Shown here piece by piece: positions 46,684 through 57,549 of a stretch of DNA of 64,000 bases. The position numbers were made by a program, and so were the translations under genes. The notes under the pieces were generated by a model. It worked only from the letters and a program-made list of their open reading frames with translations. It made no database searches and was not told where the DNA came from. Each line of letters starts with the position of its first letter. Position 1 is the stretch's first letter. Where the stretch lies: positions 96,496 to 160,495 of the IMG/VR virus record IMGVR_UViG_3300017917_002228. The stretch is one strand, 5' to 3'. This DNA is from a virus.

Positions 46684-48467
46684 TGGCTAATCAAGGATTT
46701 TTATCCGTCTCTGAAGTTGACTTTGACGGTATTAAACAGAACCTTAAAACATACTTAAAAGGTAGACCAGAGTTTACCGATTATGATTTTGACGGTTCAA
46801 ACCTTAATGCTCTTCTAGACATACTAGCATATAACACTTATATGAATGCTTACTATCTAAACATGGTAGGAAGTGAAATGTTTTTAGATACTGCGCAGAT
46901 TAAAGCATCAGTAGTATCTCATGCTAAAGAATTAAACTATGTGCCGCGTTCAAAAACATCTGCTAGAGCTTTAGTTCAGTTTAATATTAACACAGGCGGT
47001 GCTTTACCTGCTACTATAGTTATACCTGAAAACTATACACTAAGAACAGTAGTAGATGGTGTTAATCTAGATTTTACAACAGAAGAAGATATTGTAGTTA
47101 GCACAACAACCGGAACCTATTTAAGTGATCAGGTATATGTTTACGAAGGTAAAGTAGTAGAAGAACTCTTTACTGTATCAGCTAACACCAGATACATTCT
47201 TCAGTCTACCAACGTAGATACAAATAGTATTAAAGTAATAGTCATTAATTCTGCAAACGATTCTACTAATACTGAATTTAAATATGCAGAAAGTCTTTTT
47301 GGTCTAAACTCTAACTCTCAAGTATTTTATGTACAGGGTTATAGTTCAGATCAATATGAAATAGTGTTTGGTGATGGTGTATTTGGTCAACCACTTTCAC
47401 CAGGTAATATAGTAAAAGTTAAATATCGTTCAACCAATGGTGAACTAGGTAATAAAGTAACTAATCTACAACCTACTGCTTTCGTAGATGGTTACCCAGT
47501 GAGTGTAAACGTTTTAGTAGCAGCTGCTGATGGATCAGAAAGAGAAGATACTGATTCGGTTAAGTTTTATGCTCCAAGACATTTCAGTACACAAAACAGA
47601 GCAGTAACTAAGGAAGACTTTATTAACCTTATTCGTCAAAAGTTTCCACAAATCAAAACAGTAAACGTATATGGCGGTGAGGAAGCTGATCCTCCTCTAT
47701 ATGGTAAGGCTATTGTAACTCTAATCCCGTATGGTAATGTACCAATTGTATCACAAGAGTTAAAACAATCAATAGTAAACTATTTAAAGAGTAAAACAGT
47801 AACAACAGAAGCAGTTATTGTAGATCCAGAATACATGTATATAGAAGTGGTATCTACAGTAACATATCAAGCTTCTTTAACTAACAAGACAATTACACAG
47901 ATTAAATCAGATGTTATTAACCAAATTAAAGCTTATGATGCAGCGTATCTGGCTAATTTTGGTGATGATCTTCGTAAGTCTAAGCTTGATGCTATGATTG
48001 ATGCTTCAGATGCATCTATAGTAAGCAACCAGACAGCTGTGAGAGCTGTATATAAAATTTCTCCTAGAAAAACTGTTAGAGAGATTTTAAAGTTTTCTTT
48101 CTCTAATCCTATTGACCATCCTATTAATGCAGCTTATGCTCCTGGACAACCAGAAGCAATTAAGAGTAATACATTCACATATTTTAAGAATAACACGTTG
48201 TACAACAATGCAGTGTTATCTGATGATGGTTTAGGAAATTTAAGAATTTATTATTCAGTACCAGGCATACCTGTTATTGTTTTAGAACCTAACGTCGGTA
48301 CAATAGACTACACTACAGGTAACGTTGAGTTAGATGTTAACATATATGACTATAACAACACTATTGACATTGCTGCTAAGATTGCTACATCTGACATCAG
48401 TGTCAAAGAAAGCAAATTCTTAAGAATTGACTACTCAAAAATTAACGTCAGTGTTAATGCAATCTAA
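46683..48467 (+). CDS. 6: Baseplate wedge gp6-like
   Basis: A 594-aa protein. The N-terminal GFLSVSEVDFDGIKQNLKTY, YDFDGSNLNALLDILAYNTY, MNAYYLNMVGSEMFLDTAQI and VSHAKELNYVPRSKTSARA are typical of T4 gp6 (660 aa), and the middle domain has YIVFGDGVFGQPLSPGNIV-like and FITLIRQKFPQIKTVNVYGG-like stretches. gp6 forms the inner iris of the baseplate with gp53. The C-terminal part (about 470-594) is beta-rich. Overlaps by one base at both ends. Confidence 0.93.
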   Translation: MANQGFLSVSEVDFDGIKQNLKTYLKGRPEFTDYDFDGSNLNALLDILAYNTYMNAYYLNMVGSEMFLDTAQIKASVVSHAKELNYVPRSKTSARALVQFNINTGGALPATIVIPENYTLRTVVDGVNLDFTTEEDIVVSTTTGTYLSDQVYVYEGKVVEELFTVSANTRYILQSTNVDTNSIKVIVINSANDSTNTEFKYAESLFGLNSNSQVFYVQGYSSDQYEIVFGDGVFGQPLSPGNIVKVKYRSTNGELGNKVTNLQPTAFVDGYPVSVNVLVAAADGSEREDTDSVKFYAPRHFSTQNRAVTKEDFINLIRQKFPQIKTVNVYGGEEADPPLYGKAIVTLIPYGNVPIVSQELKQSIVNYLKSKTVTTEAVIVDPEYMYIEVVSTVTYQASLTNKTITQIKSDVINQIKAYDAAYLANFGDDLRKSKLDAMIDASDASIVSNQTAVRAVYKISPRKTVREILKFSFSNPIDHPINAAYAPGQPEAIKSNTFTYFKNNTLYNNAVLSDDGLGNLRIYYSVPGIPVIVLEPNVGTIDYTTGNVELDVNIYDYNNTIDIAAKIATSDISVKESKFLRIDYSKINVSVNAI

Positions 48468-50065
48468 TGCTAGATCTTAAAAATATTGCCCCTTTAGTAG
48501 AACAACAATTTCCTTCTTTTTATAAAGAAGATGGTCCTAATTTTGTTCAGTTCGTTAAAGCATATTACGAATGGCTTGATGAGCAAGGACCAATCTATAA
48601 AACTAGAAGATTGTTTGAAACTACAGACATTGATGATACTGCTGAGCAGTATGTAGATTATTTTATGAAGAAGTATATGCATGGTATACCTAATCGTATA
48701 CTTGCAAATAAAAGACTTCTTGAAAAACACATTCTTGATGTTTATAGATCTAAGGGATCTATTGAAGGTTTAAAACTACTATTCAGACTATTATATAATG
48801 AAGAAATCGACGTTTATGTGCCTGAAGTAGATATGTTAAGAGCTTCTCATAGCACATGGCTAAAGAGACGTTACTTAGAAGTATCTCCTACAAATAAGCA
48901 CTTTGAGTATGACAATCAATACATTACAGGTACTACCTCAGGTGCATCTGCTTATGTTTCATCAGCAGAAAAAATATATCTAGGAAATCAGATCGTTTAT
49001 GTTCTTTATCTTTCAGATTTAAACGACGGCCCTGCTGGCACTTCTTTCTTAAAAGGTGAGTATGTATTATACGATAATCTTAATATTAACGATGCTGCAT
49101 TTATTAGAGGGTCAGCTGTAAGTGCTGAAATTATAGGATCATCAGAAGGCTTTGATACTGGTGATGTATTAGCTACTAACTCTTTTTTCACTACAACTGG
49201 TGAAGATGTAAAATATAATGTCAGTGCATTAATAGATCCTAATAAGAGCAAAGGCTTCTTATCATTTAAAATTTTAGATGGTGGTTACGGATATACTACT
49301 GGTGCTTTAGTAGATATCTACCCAGGTAGTAATACCAAAGGTTCTGGCGCAACCTTTAAAGTCGGCTCTATTACTAATACATCTCTATACACTGTTAACT
49401 TTAACTATATCGATGCAGAAGCTAATACCTTAATTAGTGCAGTAGATTATGGTGCTAATCTTAACTTTGCAGATGTTTTAACTATTATAGATACTGCATT
49501 TAATGATGCAGATATTACTATAGGTTCTATTGCATCTCTTACCGGTATATCTTCTGGTGATAAGCAATACAATGGTACTGTTGAGCCTGTAGTTACAGAG
49601 CCTCTAATACTTGGCTACGGTATTGCAGATGATAGAGGCGGTTTCTGGGGTAACAATGCTATAATAACCGGACGACCTGCAACAGGTAATGGTGTAATTT
49701 CTAACGTAGTTATCTTATCTTCAGGCTTTGGATTTAATACTCAAGGTCAGCAAATAAACTTCTTTAATGAAGCTAATAATAATCTTCAAGCATCTCTTTC
49801 AATTAACGTAGGTGGTGTAGGTGTAGAGGAAGGTCAATTTCTTGATGAGACTGGCTTCTTAAATGCTAACAAATATTTACAAGATAGCTACTACTATCAA
49901 GAATATTCTTATGAGATTAGATGTTCTAGATCTCTAGATAAATATTTTGATATACTCAAACAAATTATGCACCCAATAGGAAACAAAGTGTTTGGTAAAC
50001 CAGTTATGTCAGATTCTATAGTAATAGGAATAACTGTAGCAAACGCTAGTGTAACGGTAAGTTAA
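48467..50065 (+). CDS. Baseplate wedge protein, possible gp7 counterpart
   Basis: A 532-aa protein. The N terminus (APLVEQQFPSFYKEDGPNFV, QFVKAYYEWLDEQG, EKHILDVYRSKGSIEGLKLL, FRLLYNEEIDVYVPEVDM) is the wedge-type (gp7/gpI-like) helical fold in which a chain is folded around the gp6 dimer. The remainder is beta-rich with a G-G-x-G-Y-(T/S) repeat (FKILDGGYGYTTGALVDIYP, VVILSSGFGFNTQGQQINFF). It follows gp6 directly, as gp7 does in T4, but is only half as long as T4 gp7 (1032 aa); the rest may have been lost or be in other genes. Confidence 0.7.
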   Translation: MLDLKNIAPLVEQQFPSFYKEDGPNFVQFVKAYYEWLDEQGPIYKTRRLFETTDIDDTAEQYVDYFMKKYMHGIPNRILANKRLLEKHILDVYRSKGSIEGLKLLFRLLYNEEIDVYVPEVDMLRASHSTWLKRRYLEVSPTNKHFEYDNQYITGTTSGASAYVSSAEKIYLGNQIVYVLYLSDLNDGPAGTSFLKGEYVLYDNLNINDAAFIRGSAVSAEIIGSSEGFDTGDVLATNSFFTTTGEDVKYNVSALIDPNKSKGFLSFKILDGGYGYTTGALVDIYPGSNTKGSGATFKVGSITNTSLYTVNFNYIDAEANTLISAVDYGANLNFADVLTIIDTAFNDADITIGSIASLTGISSGDKQYNGTVEPVVTEPLILGYGIADDRGGFWGNNAIITGRPATGNGVISNVVILSSGFGFNTQGQQINFFNEANNNLQASLSINVGGVGVEEGQFLDETGFLNANKYLQDSYYYQEYSYEIRCSRSLDKYFDILKQIMHPIGNKVFGKPVMSDSIVIGITVANASVTVS

Positions 50066-50067
50066 AA

Positions 50068-51576
50068 ATGGCTGGTAATATTACACAAGCATTTAAAAAT
50101 AAATTTATTAATCAATTTATTAATGATGTAAAAAGTAATACATCTAATTACTACATTTCATTTGGTCGTAACTACTCATGGCCTGATGATATGAACCCTC
50201 CGCCAGCTAATACTAGTTTAACTGTAGGCTTTATTGACGTCTATAGAGATATGCTATTTGGTAAAAAGATATCTGCAACAGATATTGCTTATATGACCAA
50301 AAGAGTTGACTGGACTTCTGGTACTGTATATGATATATTTGATGATCTAGATCCTAATCTATATGATAAACAATTTTTTGTAATGAATAGCTCTTACAGA
50401 GTATATAAATGTTTAGATAATAATTATGGAGCGCCTTCCACTATAGAGCCCAACTCATTTGGAAACAACGGCGATTTTAATACTCCAGACGGTTATAAAT
50501 GGAAATATATGTTTACGGTTAACAGCTACAACCGTAATAAATTCATGACGTCAGAGTTTATCCCAGTCATTCCAGATCAAAATGTAGTTAGAGCAGCCGA
50601 AAGAGGCGCTATTCACACTATATTAGTAAACACTTCTGGTAATAACTATATTGATGCAAGCGGTACTATTGAACAAGTTATTAGTTCTAGATTGTTTAAG
50701 CTCGCTAACAATGGTCCTTCTGTTATTAACGGTGCTTATAATCTTTCTACATTTTACGTAGTAGATGCAGCAGGCAACTACGATGATGGTCATTCTACAA
50801 TTTTAAATTATGTTGCGAATGCATCTGGTAAGTTTGTAGCAACAGATACGGATATTAACGTACAAACAGTATCTACTTTGTATTATAAGATATGCCCACA
50901 AGTTCAGATACTAGGTGACGGGCAAGAAGCATTTGCAGTAGCACATGTTAATGCAGTTACTACTGCTATTGATTCTATTGAAGTAATTAATAGAGGGTAT
51001 GACTATAGTTACGGTTCAGTTAACATAGTAGCTAATACAAACTTTGGTTCGGGAGCTACTGCTAGAGTTGTAATATCACCAGCTAACGGGCATGGTGCAG
51101 ATGCTATTACTGAATTAGGATGCGATACAATAGGCATGTCTCTAGAGACAGATACATCAGATAATCTACCTGATTGGATTGCTTACAGACAAATAGGACT
51201 ACTTCACAATCCAGTTGCTTCTGCAAACGGTGCTCTATTTAATAATACTACATTTAATCAGATGCTAGTATTTGATATCTTTAACGTATTTGATATTATG
51301 CCTGAAGGTGAAATCATCACAGGTTTAACTAGTGGTGCAACAGGAACAGTAGTTTATATGTCAACTACTCAACTTTATGTTGGATTTACTAGCGGAACAT
51401 TCTTACCGTTTGAAACACTCATTGGTCAATATACCGGATTTACTTGTTCAATTAATGCAATAAATAGTAGAGATTTAGTACCACTGTCTGGTAAATTGTA
51501 TTACTATAGAAACTTTGAACCAATTTCTAGAATTGGGTTGAATTCAGAACAAGTTAAGATATACTTTAAGATCTAA
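50068..51576 (+). CDS. 8: Baseplate wedge gp8-like
   Basis: A 502-aa protein. Features of T4 gp8: a N-terminal KFINQFINDVKSNTSNYYIS, YRDMLFGKKISATDIAYMTK, RVDWTSGTVYDIFDDLDPNL, QFFVMNSSYRVYKCLDNNYG and FNTPDGYKWKYMFTVNSYNR. The middle has repeats of I-x-x-(I/V)-x-x-G-x-x-Y with GSGATARVVIS. T4 gp8 is 334 aa, so this one is longer, mostly in the C-terminal half (GEIITGLTSGATGTVVYM domain). gp8 forms the outer wedge. The next gene starts ten bases downstream. Confidence 0.85.
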   Translation: MAGNITQAFKNKFINQFINDVKSNTSNYYISFGRNYSWPDDMNPPPANTSLTVGFIDVYRDMLFGKKISATDIAYMTKRVDWTSGTVYDIFDDLDPNLYDKQFFVMNSSYRVYKCLDNNYGAPSTIEPNSFGNNGDFNTPDGYKWKYMFTVNSYNRNKFMTSEFIPVIPDQNVVRAAERGAIHTILVNTSGNNYIDASGTIEQVISSRLFKLANNGPSVINGAYNLSTFYVVDAAGNYDDGHSTILNYVANASGKFVATDTDINVQTVSTLYYKICPQVQILGDGQEAFAVAHVNAVTTAIDSIEVINRGYDYSYGSVNIVANTNFGSGATARVVISPANGHGADAITELGCDTIGMSLETDTSDNLPDWIAYRQIGLLHNPVASANGALFNNTTFNQMLVFDIFNVFDIMPEGEIITGLTSGATGTVVYMSTTQLYVGFTSGTFLPFETLIGQYTGFTCSINAINSRDLVPLSGKLYYYRNFEPISRIGLNSEQVKIYFKI

Positions 51577-51585
51577 GGAAATAAA

Positions 51586-54516
51586 ATGGCTGATTTGCAG
51601 ACTAACTTTAATGTGGCGCCTTTTTATGATGACTACGATGAAGACAAGCAATATTATCGTATTCTGTTTCGCCCTGGCATAGCTATTCAGGCTAGAGAGC
51701 TTACACAAATCCAAACTATGATGCAAAAGCAAATATCGCGTTTTGGCGATAGCATCTATAAGGATGGCTCTATTATAGAAGGCTGCAACTTTACAACCGT
51801 ACCTGATCTTTCTCAAGTTAGATTTAAAGATAGTAATTCAGCCACTATTGACTTCTCTTTATTAACTCTTAATTACACTGACTATGCTAATTCTTATTTA
51901 CTAGTATCAAACACCACAGGTCTAAGAGCAGGTATATTCAGAGCATTTGAAGGATCTGAATCTGCAGTAGATCAAGGATCTCTAGACACTAATAGAGCTT
52001 ATGTTGTTTACGTGAACTCTGGTAATAGTGGTGGTAATATTGTTACCACTTTTGACCCAGCCGGAGGAGAGCAAATTGACGTTTACTCTCCAGCACAAGA
52101 TAGACAAGGACCTCTAAACCCTGCTAATTATGTTGGTGTCCATTATACAGTTACATCAAACAACACTGTAAATGCTCTTGGTATCGGTTATGGCATGAGA
52201 GTTGGTAGTGGTGTAATCTATCAAAAAGGCTTTTTTCAAAAAGCTCATCCAGTTAACTTTGTTATTAGAGAACACAGCTCTAACGCTGCAGGTATCAGAG
52301 TAGGTTTTGATACTACAGAATATATTGTTAAGCCTGCTTCTGATGCATCTCTATACGATAACTCACAAGGCTCAACTAACTTCTCTGCACCTGGTGCTTA
52401 TAGATTAAAGTTAGTACCAGAACCTATTTTTTACGACGCTTCAAATACTAGCGTTACTGTTCCTAAAAACTTCTTATCTGTAATTGAGTTTGATCAAGGT
52501 ACTGGTCAAATAGTAGAAGCATATCCAGATCCTCAATACAGCGCTATTATGGATACAATGGCTAAGCGCACTAAAGAAGAATCTGGTGATTACATTGTTA
52601 AGCAATTCCAAGTAGATGTGACTGCTCACGATTCAAATAACTTCTTATTCTACTATAACGCCTCTCCAGGTATAGGATACGTTGATGGTTATAGAGTAGA
52701 GTATCTTTCTCCTAGAAGAATTGCAGTAGAAAGAGCTATTAGCACTAACACAGCCTCTAACCAGGTTGTTACAGCTGGTTATGGTAACTACGTTTATTTT
52801 AAAGAGTTTGCAGGTATAGTAGATTATATTAATCTAACTGAAATTAACCTATATGACTCACCACAGCAAACTCTATCACTTTACCCATCAAGAACTAGCC
52901 CATCAGGCAACCTTGTTGGTAAAGCGAACGTAAGAGCAGTACAGTATGCTTCTGGTACTAAAGGTACTCCAGAATGTCAGCACATTCTTTACATTTTTAA
53001 CATTCGTATGAATGCTGGTAAAACTTTTGCTGGTGATGCAAAGAGTTTCTATTTTAACGGCTCGTATGGCGCCATATTTGGAGACTTTATATTAGATCCT
53101 TCTAACAGAGTTATAATATATGATTCTGGTATTGCTAAGGCATTGTTTGATACAGGTATTACTGGTGTTAAAAGCCTCACAGGTACAGGTGGTGTAAACG
53201 ATACTCAGTTTGTTTATAAGCCAATTATTGCTTCAGCATTCTCACCTACAGCTTCTGGATCACAAGCTTCGTTTATTATTCCAGGCCCAGACTACTTTAA
53301 CTATGGTTTAGGATTCTTTACTGACTTTGCTGACCAAGAATTAGATTTTATTTTTGGAGCAGATGCATTTTCTAAGAATCTAACATCTACTGCAACCGTA
53401 TCTACTTCTACTCCAACTACATCTACTATTACAGCTGGTGCTCCATTTACTGGTACATTATATGCTGGTAAAGATGTAGCTATCATTAACAGCGGCGGAA
53501 GTACAACATATCACTCAGTAGTAACAGTTAATAGTCCAACCTCGGTAACTGTTAAGCCTGCTTCAGCTGCAATCGGTTCTATTACAATGAGAGAGTTCTT
53601 TAAGAAAGGAACTCACTTAAACATGTTTGGTTCAGGCAATACTATCTTTGTTGATTCTCCTACACAAATCAACATCGATATTGATACTGAGTTGCTTGCT
53701 AACTATTCAGTATATGCTCAAATACCGGTTTCAAGAAACCCTGCTAACCCAATCAAGAAAGATGTACATAAAGGTACATACATAAAGATTGATTGTGCTA
53801 CTAATGCAGGTGGGGTGACCGGCCCATGGTGCTTAGGTTTACCTGATGTTTATAAAGTAACTAATGTTTATTTTGGTTCCACTTATTCACAATCAAACCC
53901 AGATAAGAGCGAATGGTTTGATCTAGCTCCTGGTCAGACAGATACTCATTACGGATTATCATACCTAGTATTGAATCCAAAATATAAAGGAAGCTTGACT
54001 TCTTCTTCTAAACTATTAGTTGAAGTATGTCACTTCTCACCTAATATTACATCATCTCAAGCTGGATTTATGTCTATTGATTCTTATCCAATAGATGATG
54101 CAAATACTGCTAACACTAGTGCAATTCAAACTGCAGAAATTCCAGTGTATGTAGATCAGTCACAGAACCGTTATGATCTAAGAAATATGATTGACTTTAG
54201 ATACTACATTGCACCTACTGCAGTAACAACTACCAACCCAGCTAGTGCTACAGTTAACCCTGCAACCAATATTAATACCTTCTACACACCTGCAGGTACA
54301 CTTGGTGTAGCACCTGATTCTGAATTCACATATGATGTTGAATTTTATATGCCAAGAAGAGATGCTCTGTTAATTAGTAAAGACGGAACACTAAATGTTA
54401 AGATGGGTGAACCATCTCGAGCTCCTAAGAGACCTGCAATAAATAAAGCAGGACTAGAAATTGCAGAGATTTATGTTCCTCCATATCCTTCACTAACATT
54501 CAAAGAAGCTGAGTAA
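51586..54516 (+). CDS. Large baseplate/virion structural protein, DUF4815-type N-terminal half
   Basis: A 976-aa protein beginning FNVAPFYDDYDEDKQYYRIL, FRPGIAIQARELTQIQTMMQ and QISRFGDSIYKDGSIIEG, the start signature of DUF4815-type virion proteins in T4-like phages. The remainder is long beta-rich sequence with no enzyme motif. It ends ...PPYPSLTFKEAE; in my recollection related proteins continue straight into the NRRYTM...E-x-RI-x-x-LEYYT region that here begins the next gene (54519). So the gene seems split after about the middle. The ribosome binding site AAGGAAA precedes the start. Confidence 0.78.
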   Translation: MADLQTNFNVAPFYDDYDEDKQYYRILFRPGIAIQARELTQIQTMMQKQISRFGDSIYKDGSIIEGCNFTTVPDLSQVRFKDSNSATIDFSLLTLNYTDYANSYLLVSNTTGLRAGIFRAFEGSESAVDQGSLDTNRAYVVYVNSGNSGGNIVTTFDPAGGEQIDVYSPAQDRQGPLNPANYVGVHYTVTSNNTVNALGIGYGMRVGSGVIYQKGFFQKAHPVNFVIREHSSNAAGIRVGFDTTEYIVKPASDASLYDNSQGSTNFSAPGAYRLKLVPEPIFYDASNTSVTVPKNFLSVIEFDQGTGQIVEAYPDPQYSAIMDTMAKRTKEESGDYIVKQFQVDVTAHDSNNFLFYYNASPGIGYVDGYRVEYLSPRRIAVERAISTNTASNQVVTAGYGNYVYFKEFAGIVDYINLTEINLYDSPQQTLSLYPSRTSPSGNLVGKANVRAVQYASGTKGTPECQHILYIFNIRMNAGKTFAGDAKSFYFNGSYGAIFGDFILDPSNRVIIYDSGIAKALFDTGITGVKSLTGTGGVNDTQFVYKPIIASAFSPTASGSQASFIIPGPDYFNYGLGFFTDFADQELDFIFGADAFSKNLTSTATVSTSTPTTSTITAGAPFTGTLYAGKDVAIINSGGSTTYHSVVTVNSPTSVTVKPASAAIGSITMREFFKKGTHLNMFGSGNTIFVDSPTQINIDIDTELLANYSVYAQIPVSRNPANPIKKDVHKGTYIKIDCATNAGGVTGPWCLGLPDVYKVTNVYFGSTYSQSNPDKSEWFDLAPGQTDTHYGLSYLVLNPKYKGSLTSSSKLLVEVCHFSPNITSSQAGFMSIDSYPIDDANTANTSAIQTAEIPVYVDQSQNRYDLRNMIDFRYYIAPTAVTTTNPASATVNPATNINTFYTPAGTLGVAPDSEFTYDVEFYMPRRDALLISKDGTLNVKMGEPSRAPKRPAINKAGLEIAEIYVPPYPSLTFKEAE

Positions 54517-54518
54517 TC

Positions 54519-57500
54519 ATGACTTATAATAGAAAAGATCTAGCAGTTCAAGTTAACATTAAGTCTATCAAGGGCTACACCATGAAAGAGATTGGTGCCC
54601 TAGAAGATAGAATTCGCAGACTTGAATACTATACTGTTCTTAATGCGTTAGAGTTGGATACTAAAACTCTTTCAGTAAGAGATCCTAACACTAACTTAGA
54701 GCGTTTTAAAAACGGTATATTTGCTGATCCTTTCAATGATCATACTTTAGGTAAAACTGAAGATTCTGAATATAATATTGCAATGAGTCCATCTAAATCA
54801 ATTGCAAGACCTACCTTCAGTCAGATATTTGGCGATTTTAGATTAAACACTGCATCTAGTACTAATATTAGAACTGCCGGTCAAATTGCAATGATTGACT
54901 GGACTGATGAAAAGTTTGCATCAAATCCTTACGCAACTATCTACAGAAACTGTACAGAATCTTTCTATAGTTGGAAAGGTTACTGTCAGCTATTTCCTAA
55001 CATTGATAACTCAGTACAATCTACACAAGCAGCCCCTCAGAATGTAACTGTAGATATTGCAGGAGCATTTTCTGCTTTTGCTGCAGCAGGTGGTGCTCAA
55101 AACATTGATACAGTTGTCGGCGGTATTTCCCAAACTGGTTCGCAATCAACAACTGATGCTGCTGGCGCGCAAACAGTAACTAATTATTTTTCTCAATCTA
55201 TAACTCAGACCATTACCGACATATCAGTAAACGTTCAACGTCTAAATCAGGATCTAGGTAATTTTATTACTGACGTCTCTATTCTTCCTTATATGAGAGG
55301 AAGAATGATTGCAGTAGTAGCTAGAGGAATGAGACCTGGTATTCAAGTATATCCATTTTTTGATAACCAGGCAGTTTCTATGCACGTTGCTCCTGCAAGA
55401 GTTAATCCTGCATATGCAGATGCAAACGGTAAGGTAGATCAAGTAAAGATCAGATCACTATCTGGTGGTAGAGAGAATGAAGTTCTTCAACCTAACGGAA
55501 GAAGAGGCGATCCTATTTACACTAATAGTGAAGGTGAAGCTTATGTTATTTTCTATCTTCCAGACGGAACATTCAGAGCTGGTGATAGAACGTTCCTTTT
55601 AACTAACGTAGATAACGTTTTTGCTACCGGTGCGATTCTTACAACTGCTGAAGGTGTATATTCATCGTCATCACTTGGTGTAACTCAAACTAACGTATCA
55701 TTTAGCATACTACAACCACAGTTCACACCAGTAAGTATTTCTACGCAGAGCGTATCGACATTTAGCTCTACTACAGTATTCAATCCACCTCCTCAACAAA
55801 TTATTAATATTACTAACGTAACTAACAATACAACAGTAGTAAATGAAACTCCATGGGCTCCCGCAAACGGCGGTGGTGATGGGGGCGGCGATGGTGGTGG
55901 TGGAGGAGGAAATGATCCTGTAGGTCAGTCATTCCTTATCCCTGTAGATCAAGCATCAGCAGTTCCTGGTGTATATCTAACACAAATCGGTGTATTCTTT
56001 AAAAAGAAAAGCACCAATTTAGGAATAACTTGCGTTATTGCACAAATGAATGCAGGTTTAATTGATAGTACTAGAATTCTAGGAAGAGCGCATCTTAACA
56101 GCTCTCAAGTTTCAGTAAGTAATGATTCTTCTTCTGAAACTATCTTTACATTTGATAGTCCTGTTCTACTTCAGTCAGATACTCAATTTGCATTTTATCT
56201 AGTTCCAGACGCAGATAACCCTGATTATGAGATTTGGATTTCTGAAGTTGGTGGTACTGATATACTTACAAACCAAGCAATAACAAGTCAACCATATTCT
56301 GGTACTATGTTTGTATCTTCTAACGGAAGAACTTGGAGTGCAGTACAATCATCGGATATTAAATTTAATCTTTATAGAGCTAGATTCCTCTATAATACTG
56401 CTACTGCAGTTTTCCAAAATGAGCGCGATGACTACCTAACTATTACAGGGCTGTTAAGAGCAAACACTGACAATCCTATTGCTCTAGGCGATGTTGTTTA
56501 TTCTGCTAATGCTGCTAACATTAATCAGCCATTAACAAATACAGCAAGCAAACCATTTGGTGTAGTTCAGTATGTAGATGAACTTAACGGAATACTTTAT
56601 CTAGACAGTTCAAACGGACTGTTTAACAATAGCAACTTTAGATATATTAGAATCTATAGAGTTCCAGACATAACAGATCCAGCACAAGTTGTAAATACAA
56701 ACTTAATTGCAACTGGTACTATTAGTACAGTAGAAGATTTACCGTATCATGGTATTGTTCCTAAGTTTACATTCCTAGAACCAGCTGGCACTATAATGTC
56801 AACTTCTTTCTCAGGTACAAGCAATGCTACTAATAGTTTTGCAAAAGATGGTGACTATTTAAGTGTTAAGAATGAAACACTTTATGAGTTTACAGATTAT
56901 GAAAGAGTATTGAGAAGCTATTCTAATGAAGTAGCTACTGGTGGGTATACAGATGGTACTACTACACTTTCGGTAAATATGGCTTCTGCTAATCCATATC
57001 TATCACCGGTTATTAATCTAAGTAGCAAGACCTTTAATTTTATTAGAAATAGAATTAACAATGACGCTTCTAACGAGAATACCAGATACGGTAACGCCCT
57101 TAATAAGTATATTTCTAAGAACGTTGTCCTTGACCAGGAAGCCGAAGATCTAATAGTTTACGTAACTGCTTATAGACCTGCAGGTACTAATGTGCTTGTT
57201 TATGGTAAGTTTTTAAACGAAACAGATCAAGAATTATTTGATATTAAAGAATGGACTCTACTAAGTGAGTCTACAAATTATATCTTCAGCTCTACCGGTG
57301 ATACAGAAGATTATAAAGAGTTAATCTTTAACGTTCCTACTACTGGTACTGCAGGTCAAAAGACAGCATGGCTTGATGCTAATGCTCCTTCTCCATATCC
57401 TGCAGGCTGTATCACATACTACGATTCTACAGGTACTATTCCTTATCTAGGATATAAGACATTTAACTTGAAGATTGTTCTTCTATCTACAGATCCAGTA

Positions 57501-57548
57501 AGAATACCTACTTTACGTGACGTAAGAGCTCTAGCCCTACAGAAATAA
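54519..57548 (+). CDS. Large structural protein, DUF4815-type C-terminal half
   Basis: A 1009-aa protein starting YNRKDLAVQVNIKSIKGYTM, KEIGALEDRIRRLEYYTVLN and ALELDTKTLSVRD, which normally lies in the middle of one long protein. The later part has a Gly-rich hinge (GGGDGGGDGGGGGGNDP, about residues 449-465) followed by QSFLIPVDQASAVPGVYLTQ, IGVFFKKKSTNLGITCVI and a beta-sandwich region, and ends with IPTLRDVRALALQ. The function is probably a long baseplate or fibre attachment protein. It begins two bases after the stop of the preceding gene. Confidence 0.75.
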   Translation: MTYNRKDLAVQVNIKSIKGYTMKEIGALEDRIRRLEYYTVLNALELDTKTLSVRDPNTNLERFKNGIFADPFNDHTLGKTEDSEYNIAMSPSKSIARPTFSQIFGDFRLNTASSTNIRTAGQIAMIDWTDEKFASNPYATIYRNCTESFYSWKGYCQLFPNIDNSVQSTQAAPQNVTVDIAGAFSAFAAAGGAQNIDTVVGGISQTGSQSTTDAAGAQTVTNYFSQSITQTITDISVNVQRLNQDLGNFITDVSILPYMRGRMIAVVARGMRPGIQVYPFFDNQAVSMHVAPARVNPAYADANGKVDQVKIRSLSGGRENEVLQPNGRRGDPIYTNSEGEAYVIFYLPDGTFRAGDRTFLLTNVDNVFATGAILTTAEGVYSSSSLGVTQTNVSFSILQPQFTPVSISTQSVSTFSSTTVFNPPPQQIINITNVTNNTTVVNETPWAPANGGGDGGGDGGGGGGNDPVGQSFLIPVDQASAVPGVYLTQIGVFFKKKSTNLGITCVIAQMNAGLIDSTRILGRAHLNSSQVSVSNDSSSETIFTFDSPVLLQSDTQFAFYLVPDADNPDYEIWISEVGGTDILTNQAITSQPYSGTMFVSSNGRTWSAVQSSDIKFNLYRARFLYNTATAVFQNERDDYLTITGLLRANTDNPIALGDVVYSANAANINQPLTNTASKPFGVVQYVDELNGILYLDSSNGLFNNSNFRYIRIYRVPDITDPAQVVNTNLIATGTISTVEDLPYHGIVPKFTFLEPAGTIMSTSFSGTSNATNSFAKDGDYLSVKNETLYEFTDYERVLRSYSNEVATGGYTDGTTTLSVNMASANPYLSPVINLSSKTFNFIRNRINNDASNENTRYGNALNKYISKNVVLDQEAEDLIVYVTAYRPAGTNVLVYGKFLNETDQELFDIKEWTLLSESTNYIFSSTGDTEDYKELIFNVPTTGTAGQKTAWLDANAPSPYPAGCITYYDSTGTIPYLGYKTFNLKIVLLSTDPVRIPTLRDVRALALQK

Positions 57549-57549
57549 C

